Shown here: in pieces, positions 1-5,546 of the stretch | Layout of the letters: every line of letters begins with the position of its first letter | Numbering within the stretch: position 1 is the stretch's first letter | Source: Collinsella aerofaciens | GTDB taxonomy: Bacteria; Actinomycetota; Coriobacteriia; Coriobacteriales; Coriobacteriaceae | DNA: 6,930 nucleotides | Assembly (NCBI GenBank): GCA_008671285.1 | Contig: RPYR01000007.1 | Location: 1 to 6,930 of the forward strand | Direction: 5' to 3' | Notes under the pieces: model-generated | What the model was told of the DNA's origin: nothing | The model's database searches: none | Seen by the model: the letters and a program-made list of their open reading frames with translations, nothing else | Translations under genes and position numbers: made by a program

Positions 1-370
1 CGGCCATCCGATGAGCATCCTCACCGGTCACGAGGTTGTTGTCGACGGCGCCTATCTCGGCGTCGCTGAAGGTTCCGTCCCGGGTCTCGCCAACGTTGAG
101 CCCGAGGGCTACGTGCGTCAGTGGAAGGCCGCTCAGGCTGGTGACTGGGCTACCGTCAAGGCCGAGCAGGATCGTCTCAATGAGATCTCCCACATCTGGG
201 ATGTCACCTCGGGCGTCCAGGGCTATGCCGGTGGCGTCGGCGCCTTCAAGACCGCTATGAACCTCATGGGCATCTTCGACAGCCCGACCATGCCGCGCCC
301 GGTGAAGGCCATGACCGGTGAGAACGTCGAGGCGATTAAGAAGGTCCTCCAGGACAACGGTCTCCTGTAA
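1..370 (+). CDS. nanA: DapA/NanA-family aldolase, probably N-acetylneuraminate lyase (3' end only)
   Basis: The reading frame is open from the first base of the window (first full codon at base 2) and ends with TAA at 368-370, so only about the last 122 residues are present. The Met at 11 is internal and not the real start. The segment ILTGHE...VDGAYLGVAEGSVPGLANV matches the C-terminal half of the class I aldolase TIM barrel shared by N-acetylneuraminate lyase and dihydrodipicolinate synthase, where a GHD/GDD-like turn is followed by a Gly-rich stretch and an N at the end of a strand. A helical tail with GAFKTAMNLMGI follows, also typical of the family. The catalytic Schiff-base Lys and the YxxxP motif would lie upstream, outside the window. 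Family membership is well supported. The lyase assignment is inferred from the kinase and NanE epimerase downstream, because the tail alone does not separate NanA from DapA or other family members. Confidence 0.75.
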   Translation, partial: GHPMSILTGHEVVVDGAYLGVAEGSVPGLANVEPEGYVRQWKAAQAGDWATVKAEQDRLNEISHIWDVTSGVQGYAGGVGAFKTAMNLMGIFDSPTMPRPVKAMTGENVEAIKKVLQDNGLL

Positions 371-373
371 AGC

Positions 374-468
374 TTCCCCAGGCACCCGATCTTGGGGCTC
401 AAGTGGTCGGGCGTGACCCATTAGGTCAACGCCCGACCACTTTCACCCCAACCTCGGGCACCTGGGAA
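374..468 (+). repeat. Long nested imperfect palindrome between nanA and nanK
   Basis: The outer arms pair 374-397 with 446-468 (TTGGGG/CCCCAA, CCCGA/TCGGG, CAGG/CCTG, TTCC/GGAA), with two 2x2 mismatches and one bulged C. A 3x3 internal loop separates them from an inner stem: a perfect 14-bp match of 401-414 with 429-442, then 415-418 with 424-427 across a bulged A, closing on a 5-nt CATTA loop. The element begins 4 nt after the nanA stop and fills most of the gap before nanK. Only a short T run follows the inner stem (441-443) and none follows the outer stem, so it is not a textbook intrinsic terminator. It could be a weak terminator, an mRNA-processing or stabilising hairpin, or a dispersed palindromic repeat. 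Confidence 0.8.
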
Positions 469-523
469 ACCTTTATCATGCTGCGGCGATAACACCGCCT
501 TCATTTCCTGTAGTTGTTTTTTA

Positions 524-536
524 TCTCCGAAGGAGA
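524..536 (+). promoter_or_regulatory. nanK ribosome binding site within a small hairpin
   Basis: AAGGAG at 530-535 is a strong Shine-Dalgarno sequence 6 nt before the ATG at 542. It lies inside a short inverted repeat, TCTCC-GAA-GGAGA (524-536), which could partly hide it. A 5-bp stem with a 3-nt loop is weak, so any regulatory effect is speculative. Confidence 0.6.
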
Positions 537-541
537 ACGAC

Positions 542-1507
542 ATGGAGAACAAGTACGTCTGCTCTGTCGATATCGGCGGAACTAAGATCGCGACTGCCAT
601 CATGGAGTACCCGGCTGACGGCGGTGTGCCCCATCCCGTTTTTGAGGCTGAGGTTCCCACCGAGGCCCAGGAGGGTGGCGAAGCGGTCTTCCAGCGCATC
701 GAGGCGTCTATCAAGGCAGCTCTTGAAGCAAATCCCGATGTCGAGGTCCTCGGAGTTGGCATCGGCGCCGCCGGTGTCGTCGACCCCAAGACGGGCGCCA
801 TCGCCTACGCCAACGAGATCATGCCCGGCTGGTCTGGCGTTCAGTTGGGGCCGCGTCTGCGCGAGGACCTTGGTCTTCCCGTTGCCGTGGTGGGCGACGT
901 GCAGGCTCATGCTCTGGGCGAGGCCCACTGGGGCGTCGGCAAGGGCAAGTTCTCCGTCTTGTGTCTGGGCATCGGTACGGGCATCGGCGGCGCATATGTC
1001 GAGAACGGCCGCGTGATGCAGGGCTTCCACGGTGCTGCCGGTCATATGGGCCACATCGAGTGCTCGGCTGCCGCCGGCATTCCCTGCGCCTGCGGGCGTT
1101 CTGGCCATCTTGAGTCTGTTGCTTCGGGCACTTCCATTGGTCGCATGTACGACGAGCGCTTTGGCCGCGTCGACCCCAGCCGTCCTTCGGTCGGTCGCGA
1201 TGTAAACGACCTGTGCCGCGCGGGCGACGCAAAGGCGACTGAGGTCATCCATGACGCCGGCTTTGCGCTGGGTGCCAGCTTGGGCTCGCTCGCTAACATC
1301 CTGGACCCTGAGGTCATCGTGCTTTCGGGTGGCGTGATTCACCAAGGTCCCGATTGGCGTTCACAGACGTGGAAGGATTCGGTACACGAGGGCTATGCCA
1401 GCCAGGCGCTCGATCCGCTTCAGGACACGCCGATCCTCATCGGTTCTCTTGAGGGCGATGCTCCGCTCATCGGTGCCGCCGAACACCTTCTTGCGTCGTT
1501 GAAATAA
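542..1507 (+). CDS. nanK: ROK-family sugar kinase, probably N-acetylmannosamine kinase
   Basis: The 321-residue product has the usual ROK length. The N-terminal phosphate-binding motif DIGGTK is at residues 10-15. The catalytic Asp is probably D119 in VVGDVQAHALGE, the position usually written ND in this family. The second glycine-rich motif, GIGTGIGGAY, comes next, and the zinc/sugar region is at about 164-191 (AGHMGHIEC...CACGRSGHLES). A late LSGGV motif is the adenosine-binding part of the fold. In ROK glucokinases the sugar-contacting motif is usually GExGH; here it is GHMGH, a Glu-to-His change that I recall from E. coli NanK (AGHIGH). That change and the position before nanE favour ManNAc phosphorylation over glucokinase activity. 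The third Cys of the usual CxCGxxGC zinc motif is His189. ATG 542 has a strong Shine-Dalgarno and the family N terminus begins immediately. ROK membership is sure; the substrate is inferred. Confidence 0.9.
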   Translation: MENKYVCSVDIGGTKIATAIMEYPADGGVPHPVFEAEVPTEAQEGGEAVFQRIEASIKAALEANPDVEVLGVGIGAAGVVDPKTGAIAYANEIMPGWSGVQLGPRLREDLGLPVAVVGDVQAHALGEAHWGVGKGKFSVLCLGIGTGIGGAYVENGRVMQGFHGAAGHMGHIECSAAAGIPCACGRSGHLESVASGTSIGRMYDERFGRVDPSRPSVGRDVNDLCRAGDAKATEVIHDAGFALGASLGSLANILDPEVIVLSGGVIHQGPDWRSQTWKDSVHEGYASQALDPLQDTPILIGSLEGDAPLIGAAEHLLASLK

Positions 1508-1524
1508 ACATAGCTACCAAGTGC

Positions 1525-1622
1525 GCCTTCTGAGGTGCCGCAGATTGACGTGAAAGAGGAGCGAAGCGTACTTCGGTACGCGAGCGACGGTTTGAACGTC
1601 AAGGTGCGGTGTCTCAGAAGGC
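1525..1622 (+). repeat. Long nested palindrome with UUCG-capped hairpin between nanK and nanE
   Basis: The two 27-nt arms (1525-1551 and 1596-1622) are near-perfect inverted repeats: 10 Watson-Crick pairs (GCCTTCTGAG/CTCAGAAGGC), three G-T wobbles, 5 pairs, a 2-nt mismatch, then 7 pairs (TTGACGT/ACGTCAA). The 44-nt centre holds a perfect 6-bp stem GCGTAC/GTACGC (1566-1571, 1576-1581) closed by a C(TTCG)G tetraloop, flanked by two direct copies of GAGCGA (1559-1564, 1582-1587). A T5 tract (1625-1629) follows the outer stem. In RNA this would be a very stable structure ending 26 nt before the nanE start. It may be an attenuator, an mRNA-processing site, or a MITE/REP-like mobile palindrome; the sequence alone does not decide. 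Confidence 0.85.
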
Positions 1623-1648
1623 TGTTTTTGAGAAAGGTTGAGTCGAAC

Positions 1649-2335
1649 ATGACCGTTGATCCTTTGATCCAGTCCCTGAAGGGCAAGCTCGTCGTGAGCG
1701 TTCAGGCGTATATGGGCGAGCCGCTTCGTACGCCCGAGACCATGGCTCAAATGTCTCGTGCTTGCGAGCTCGGCGGCGCCGCCGCCATTCGCTGCCAGGG
1801 CCTTGCCGACATTGCCGCCATTAAGGGTCGCTGTGAGGTCCCCGTTATCGGCCTGTGGAAGGATGGGCACGAGGGCGTTTACATCACGCCGACGCTGCGT
1901 CACGCTCGCGCCTGCGTTGCTGCGGGTGCCGATATCGTGGCGATCGACGCCACCGATCGTCCGCGTCCCGACGGCAAGTCGGTCGAGGATACCTTCCGCC
2001 CGCTGCACGAGGAGGGTGTGCTCCTGATGGCGGATTGTGCCACCATCGAGGACATTCGCCGTGCGGTTGATATGGGCTTCGACCTGGTATCTACCACGCT
2101 TTCTCACGGTGTCGCTGCCATCGACTGCACCATGGCCGATGGCCCCGATCTGCCGCTCCTGCGTCAGGCGACCGAGGAATTCCCCGGTCTTCCCATCATC
2201 TGCGAGGGCCGCGTGCACACGCCCGAGGAGGCTCGCGCCGCGATCGATGCTGGCGCCTGGGCCGTTGTCGTCGGCACCGCCATCACGCATCCCACGAGTA
2301 TTACAAGTTGGTTCAAGGCTGCGCTTGAGGCGTAA
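1649..2335 (+). CDS. nanE: N-acetylmannosamine-6-phosphate 2-epimerase
   Basis: This 228-residue TIM-barrel enzyme interconverts ManNAc-6-P and GlcNAc-6-P, the step that feeds sialic-acid carbon into the GlcNAc pathway. NanE hallmarks in order are: GGAAAIRCQGLADI (about 42-55, phosphate and sugar contacts), the catalytic-lysine region PVIGLWKDG with K71, VYITPT, AIDATDRPRP (about 98-107), LMADCAT with D129, DLVSTTLS, and IICEGRVHTPEEA with E186. The K, D and E fit the catalytic set described for clostridial NanE. The usual KR/KxxY after the lysine reads KDGHEG here. ATG 1649 is chosen because GAGAAAGG (1630-1637) precedes it and MTVDPLIQSLKGKLVVSVQA is the normal family N terminus. An in-frame GTG at 1535 would only add residues translated from the palindrome. 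Length is normal. The gene follows nanK in the same direction and an intrinsic-terminator-like hairpin follows it. Confidence 0.93.
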   Translation: MTVDPLIQSLKGKLVVSVQAYMGEPLRTPETMAQMSRACELGGAAAIRCQGLADIAAIKGRCEVPVIGLWKDGHEGVYITPTLRHARACVAAGADIVAIDATDRPRPDGKSVEDTFRPLHEEGVLLMADCATIEDIRRAVDMGFDLVSTTLSHGVAAIDCTMADGPDLPLLRQATEEFPGLPIICEGRVHTPEEARAAIDAGAWAVVVGTAITHPTSITSWFKAALEA

Positions 2336-2345
2336 GACAGGCCTC

Positions 2346-2368
2346 GTATCCGCTCGGGGCGGTATACT
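2346..2368 (+). promoter_or_regulatory. Candidate -10 element for rapZ overlapped by an inverted repeat
   Basis: TATACT at 2363-2368 matches the sigma-70-type -10 consensus at 5 of 6 positions, but no convincing -35 hexamer lies 16-19 bp upstream. The site sits in an inverted repeat: GTATCCGC (2346-2353) pairs with GCGG-T-ATAC (2359-2367) with one bulged T. A repressor site or a small hairpin after the nanE stop is possible. The promoter call is weak because of the missing -35. Confidence 0.3.
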
Positions 2369-2386
2369 CAATAAAGGCAATTGATC

Positions 2387-2422
2387 GCGCGGGATCCGCT
2401 GGCCGGGTCCCGCGCTTGTTTT
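2387..2422 (+). terminator. Intrinsic-terminator-like hairpin upstream of rapZ
   Basis: GCGCGGGA (2387-2394) pairs perfectly with TCCCGCGC (2408-2415). It extends by four more pairs (TCCG with CGGG, one G-T) to a 5-nt CTGGC loop, giving a 12-bp GC-rich stem. TTGTTTT (2416-2422) follows directly, as in a rho-independent terminator. It most simply ends the nan transcript. It also lies just before the rapZ Shine-Dalgarno, so any transcript starting at the -10-like element at 2363 would have to read through it. Confidence 0.8.
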
Positions 2423-2433
2423 AGGAGGCGCAC

Positions 2434-3354
2434 ATGCAAAAGGGAGATGCCATGGATGCGGCGGAGCGCTCGGAGCGCATCCCCGATATCGTCATCATCA
2501 CCGGAATGTCTGGATCGGGCCGAACGCAGGCCATGCATGTGTTCGAGGACATGGGCTACTTTTGCATCGACAACTTGCCTCCGCGTCTGATCGCCCAGCT
2601 TGCCGAACTCGTCGGCATCAATACGGGCGTGGGCAGGCATCTTGCCGTCACCTGCGACCTGCGCAGCCAGGGCTTGTTCGATGAGCTGCTCGATGCCGTT
2701 GCCGCACTCGAGGAGCGCGAGATGAGCTGTGACATCGTGTTTCTCGAGGCCTCTGACGAGGTGCTGATTCGTCGCTACAGCGAAAATCGCCGCCGTCATC
2801 CCATTGCCAAGCCGGGGGAGACTACGGCCGATGCCATTCAGCGCGAGCGCCTTCAGCTGCAGGGCGTGCGCGACCGAGCCGATATGATTATCGACACGAG
2901 CCGTCTGCGTACCGCTGCGCTGCGCAACAAGCTACGTATGGCATTTTCCGAGCTGTCCGACCAGCAGCTCATGGACGTCCACGTGTTCTCGTTTGGCTTT
3001 AAGCACGGCATGCCCGTCGAGGCGGACATTATGATCGACGTCCGCTTCCTGCCCAATCCGTTCTACGATCCCGAGATGCGCACGATGACCGGTCTCGATA
3101 AAAAGGTCTCTGATTTTGTTCTGGACCATCCCAAGACGCAGGAGTTTTGGAAGGCTTGGACACAGCTGCTCGATACGGTGATGCCAGGCTATATCGCGGA
3201 GGGTAAGCCGCAGCTTTCTATCGCCATCGGCTGCACGGGCGGCCAGCATCGCAGCGTTGCCATTGCCGAGGCCACGGCCCGTTACCTGGAAGGCGCTCAG
3301 TATCATGTGAGCATCTCCCACCGCGACCTGTCGCGCGCCAACACGAAGGCATAG
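2434..3354 (+). CDS. rapZ: RapZ/YvcJ-family nucleotide-binding RNase adapter protein
   Basis: The 306-residue product matches RapZ over its whole length. In E. coli RapZ guides RNase E to the small RNA GlmZ and binds glucosamine-6-phosphate; the B. subtilis homologue YvcJ is a nucleotide-binding protein linked to competence. The N-terminal P-loop is GMSGSGRT (24-31), with Arg where most P-loops have Lys, a variant I recall as usual in actinobacterial RapZ. It is followed by FEDMGYFCIDNLPP, LIRRYSENRRRHP and DMIIDTS. The C-terminal domain has FGFKHGMP (187-194), DVRFLPNPFY and GCTGGQHRSV (266-275), the anion/GlcN6P pocket in E. coli. ATG 2434 has AGGAGG at 2423-2428. A second ATG at 2452 has its own AAAAGGGAG, so a product six residues shorter is possible. 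whiA begins 6 nt after the stop, consistent with cotranscription. Whether it acts on an sRNA here is unknown. Confidence 0.93.
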   Translation: MQKGDAMDAAERSERIPDIVIITGMSGSGRTQAMHVFEDMGYFCIDNLPPRLIAQLAELVGINTGVGRHLAVTCDLRSQGLFDELLDAVAALEEREMSCDIVFLEASDEVLIRRYSENRRRHPIAKPGETTADAIQRERLQLQGVRDRADMIIDTSRLRTAALRNKLRMAFSELSDQQLMDVHVFSFGFKHGMPVEADIMIDVRFLPNPFYDPEMRTMTGLDKKVSDFVLDHPKTQEFWKAWTQLLDTVMPGYIAEGKPQLSIAIGCTGGQHRSVAIAEATARYLEGAQYHVSISHRDLSRANTKA

Positions 3355-3360
3355 GCCTGC

Positions 3361-4290
3361 ATGTCGTTTACCGCTGAGGTGCGCGACGAGCTTGCGCGCT
3401 GCGAACCCGAATGTGAATACTGCGACTTGTCGACGCTCGCCGCCCTCACGCGCGTGAGTGGTACGCTCTCCCTTGCCGGCTCTGGGCGGTATCGTTTGAC
3501 CGTTGCGACTGAGACGGGAGCCGTCGCGCGCACGATGATCACGCTGACGCATCGTATCCTTAAGCTCAAAACGGAGTTCACCGTCCGCAAATCTGTCTTG
3601 CATAAGGTTCGAAACTACCTCATCACCTTGCCTGATCAGCCAGACCTGGATAAGGCCTTGGTTCTGCTGGGTATCCTCGACCGTAGGGGAGGACTTGTCG
3701 CCGGCGTACCCCGACATATCGTTGCCCGTCCTTGCTGTAGACTTGCCTATATCCGCGGCGCGCTCATCGCGGGCGGCTTCGTGGCCGATCCACGCGGCGA
3801 TTTTCATTTGGAGATCGCTGTGCAGGGCGAGCAATATGCCAAGGGACTTTGCAATCTGTTGGAGCAGATTGGGGTCCATGCTCGTGTTAATGCACGGCGG
3901 GGGTCATATGCCGTGTACATTAAGAGCGCCGAGGAAATCGAGCATCTATTAAAGCTGATTGGTGCCAAGCGCAGCGTTGCCGAGATTGAGGAGGCGCGCG
4001 CGGTCAAGTTGGTTAAGAACGATGTGAACCGTCGCGTGAATGCCGAGCTCGCCAACCAAACCAGAAGCGCCGGTGCTGCCCAACATCAGCTTGCGCTTAT
4101 CGACGAGCTCGAGCAGCGTGGCCTTCGCGATGCGCTTCCGGATGCCTTGGCGGTCTTTTGCGACCTGCGCGAGCGCTATCCTGATCTGTCGCTGCGTGAT
4201 TTGGGGGAGATGGCTGACCCTCCCTTGTCGAAGTCAGCCCTCTACCATCGTGTTTTACGGCTTGAAAAGCTCATTGAAGCAAACAGGTAG
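3361..4290 (+). CDS. whiA: WhiA sporulation/cell-division regulator homologue
   Basis: The 309-residue protein has the standard WhiA length and begins with the conserved MSFTAEVRDELAR. WhiA is a DNA-binding protein of Gram-positive bacteria. In Streptomyces it activates sporulation-septation genes with WhiB; in B. subtilis it affects division and chromosome segregation. The N-terminal two thirds is a degenerate LAGLIDADG homing-endonuclease-like fold without nuclease function; AYIRGALIAGGFVADPRGDFHLEI (about 129-152) is its recognisable helix and strand. The C-terminal helix-turn-helix is at about 274-305 (SLRDLGEMADPPLSKSALYHRVLRLEKLI). ATG 3361 is 6 nt after the rapZ stop with no strong Shine-Dalgarno, so translational coupling to rapZ is likely. 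Codon use is less biased than in the following glycolytic genes (TTA, CTA and AGG codons occur), consistent with modest expression. No clear terminator follows, so read-through toward gap is possible. Confidence 0.95.
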   Translation: MSFTAEVRDELARCEPECEYCDLSTLAALTRVSGTLSLAGSGRYRLTVATETGAVARTMITLTHRILKLKTEFTVRKSVLHKVRNYLITLPDQPDLDKALVLLGILDRRGGLVAGVPRHIVARPCCRLAYIRGALIAGGFVADPRGDFHLEIAVQGEQYAKGLCNLLEQIGVHARVNARRGSYAVYIKSAEEIEHLLKLIGAKRSVAEIEEARAVKLVKNDVNRRVNAELANQTRSAGAAQHQLALIDELEQRGLRDALPDALAVFCDLRERYPDLSLRDLGEMADPPLSKSALYHRVLRLEKLIEANR

Positions 4291-4335
4291 TTTGAAGTAA
4301 CGACTTATATACGGATTTAGCTGCTATTTTAGTCT

Positions 4336-4349
4336 TTAAAACGTTTTAA
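4336..4349. promoter_or_regulatory. Perfect 14-bp palindrome upstream of gap, candidate operator
   Basis: TTAAAACGTTTTAA is a perfect palindrome with a central CG inside AT-rich DNA. This centre (AACGTT) resembles operators of LacI/CcpA-type regulators, although it misses some positions of the cre consensus. It lies about 33 bp upstream of the candidate -35 of gap, a position more typical of activation than of simple repression. Binding is inferred only. Confidence 0.4.
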
Positions 4350-4365
4350 CGTAAATTTGCTTTTC

Positions 4366-4389
4366 AATTTCGAGCATTCTCGTGAAATT
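4366..4389. promoter_or_regulatory. Inverted repeat overlapping the gap -35 region
   Basis: AATTTC (4366-4371) and GAAATT (4384-4389) are perfect complementary half-sites with a 12-bp spacer, and the right half covers the candidate -35. A smaller hairpin CGAG-CATT-CTCG (4371-4382) is nested inside. The layout suits a dimeric repressor site, but 6-bp AT-rich half-sites can arise by chance. Confidence 0.35.
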
Positions 4390-4411
4390 CAAGTCAAAAA
4401 AAAGGTATATT
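4382..4411 (+). promoter_or_regulatory. Probable gap promoter
   Basis: TATATT (4406-4411) matches the -10 consensus at 5 of 6 positions. GTGAAA (4382-4387) matches the -35 at 4 of 6, with an 18-bp spacer that includes an A8 tract. It is the best promoter-like pair in the AT-rich 193-bp gap between whiA and gap. It predicts transcription starting near 4418 and a leader of about 65 nt. Confidence 0.6.
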
Positions 4412-4430
4412 AGGCGAGTGGTTAGTTTGT

Positions 4431-4467
4431 GGGCCTCAACGGCGGGCGCTGTAGCTCGCGGGGGCCT
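4431..4467 (+). other. Stem-loop in the gap 5' leader
   Basis: GGCCTC (4432-4437) pairs with GGGGCC (4461-4466), and GCGGGC (4442-4447) pairs with GCTCGC (4454-4459), with a 4x1 internal loop and the hexaloop GCTGTA. The structure ends 5 nt before the Shine-Dalgarno AAAGGAG (4472-4478). It leaves the ribosome site open and would sit near the 5' end of the predicted mRNA, where it could stabilise it. Confidence 0.55.
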
Positions 4468-4483
4468 TACGAAAGGAGACACA

Positions 4484-5509
4484 ATGGCAGTAAAGGTTGC
4501 TATTAACGGCTTCGGTCGCATCGGTCGTCTGGCTTTCCGTCAGATGTTCGGTCATGAGGGCTCCGAGATCGTCGCTATCAACGACCTCACCTCTCCCGAT
4601 ATGCTCGCTTACCTGCTGAAGTACGACTCCACGCAGGGCAACTACGCTCGCGATCACGAGGTCGTTGCTGGCGAGGATTCCATCACCGTTGACGGCAAGG
4701 AGATCAAGATCTACAAGGAGGCCGACGCCAACAACCTGCCTTGGGGCGACCTCGACGTCGACGTCGTTCTCGAGTGCACCGGCTTCTACACCAGCAAGGC
4801 TAAGGCTCAGGCCCACATCAACGCTGGCGCCAAGAAGGTCGTCATCTCCGCTCCGGCCGGCAGCGATCTGCCCACCATCGTGTACAACGTCAACCATGAG
4901 ACGCTGACCGCTGAGGACAACATCATCTCCGCTGCTTCCTGCACCACCAACTGCCTCGCCCCGATGGCCAAGGGTCTGAACGACTTCGCTCCCATCGTGT
5001 CCGGCATCATGACCACCATCCATGCCTTCACCGGCGACCAGATGCCGCTCGACGGCCCGCAGCGCAAGGGCAACTTCCGTCGCTCCCGCGCCTGCTCCGA
5101 GAACATCGTCCCGAACACCACGGGCGCTGCCAAGGCCATCGGCCTGGTTCTCCCCGAGCTCAACGGCAAGCTCATCGGTGCCGCCCAGCGCGTCCCGACG
5201 CCGACCGGCTCGCTGACCAACCTCTACGCCGTCGTTGACAAGAAGGTCACCGTCGACGAGGTCAACGCTGCCATGAAGGCCTACGCCGAGACCATCCCCG
5301 AGACCTTCGCCTACAACGAGGACCAGATCGTCTCCCGCGACATCGTCGGCGAGACCCACGGCTCCATCTTCGACGCCACTCAGACCATGTGCTCTGACCT
5401 CGGCAACGGCCAGACCCTGGTGCAGGTCACCTCTTGGTACGACAACGAGAACTCCTACACCTCCCAGATGGTCCGCACCATCAAGTACTTCGAGAAGTTC
5501 GTTGCTTAA
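4484..5509 (+). CDS. gap: Glyceraldehyde-3-phosphate dehydrogenase, NAD-type
   Basis: This cytoplasmic glycolytic enzyme converts glyceraldehyde-3-P, phosphate and NAD+ to 1,3-bisphosphoglycerate. The 341-residue product has the usual length. The Rossmann motif INGFGRIGR is at 7-15, and N33-D34 (AINDLTS) is the acidic residue that favours NAD over NADP. The catalytic Cys is C153 in [11 protein letters not shown], and H180 in IHAFTGDQ is the general base. [11 protein letters not shown] and [13 protein letters not shown] are the late substrate and NAD-binding motifs. The S-loop reads [18 protein letters not shown], two residues longer than in B. subtilis GAPDH, resembling streptococcal enzymes but with Gln for the usual His and an extra Cys204. 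ATG 4484 is chosen for AAAGGAG at 4472-4478 and the conserved N terminus; an in-frame GTG at 4382 would add residues read from the promoter. Codon use is strongly biased, suggesting high expression. The gene has its own promoter and terminator. Confidence 0.97.
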   Translation: MAVKVAINGFGRIGRLAFRQMFGHEGSEIVAINDLTSPDMLAYLLKYDSTQGNYARDHEVVAGEDSITVDGKEIKIYKEADANNLPWGDLDVDVVLECTGFYTSKAKAQAHINAGAKKVVISAPAGSDLPTIVYNVNHETLTAEDNIISAASCTTNCLAPMAKGLNDFAPIVSGIMTTIHAFTGDQMPLDGPQRKGNFRRSRACSENIVPNTTGAAKAIGLVLPELNGKLIGAAQRVPTPTGSLTNLYAVVDKKVTVDEVNAAMKAYAETIPETFAYNEDQIVSRDIVGETHGSIFDATQTMCSDLGNGQTLVQVTSWYDNENSYTSQMVRTIKYFEKFVA

Positions 5510-5546
5510 TTTAGCTTTTAGCGAATAGCTCGTTGAGCGTCTAAAG

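Noticed and set aside
452..486. Possible nanK promoter with TATCAT at 474-479
   Set aside because: The -10 match is fair, but no -35-like hexamer lies at a usable distance and the upstream part is occupied by the palindrome arm.
485..523. Possible terminator using the T6 run before nanK
   Set aside because: The only nearby hairpin (GGCG/CGCC) is 4 bp and ends more than 15 nt before the T run.
1559..1587. CRISPR-like or tandem repeat from the two GAGCGA copies
   Set aside because: Only two 6-bp copies flanking one hairpin; there is no array, spacer series or further repeat.
1535..1648. N-terminal extension of nanE from an in-frame GTG
   Set aside because: These codons are translated from the palindrome, have no Shine-Dalgarno, and precede the normal family N terminus at 1649.
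1514..2380. 288-aa open frame on the - strand across nanE
   Set aside because: It is fully antisense to a clear nanE, has no recognisable motif, and includes the palindrome and the rapZ leader.
4382..4483. N-terminal extension of gap from an in-frame GTG
   Set aside because: It would translate the promoter and leader stem-loop; the conserved GAPDH N terminus and a good Shine-Dalgarno are at 4484.
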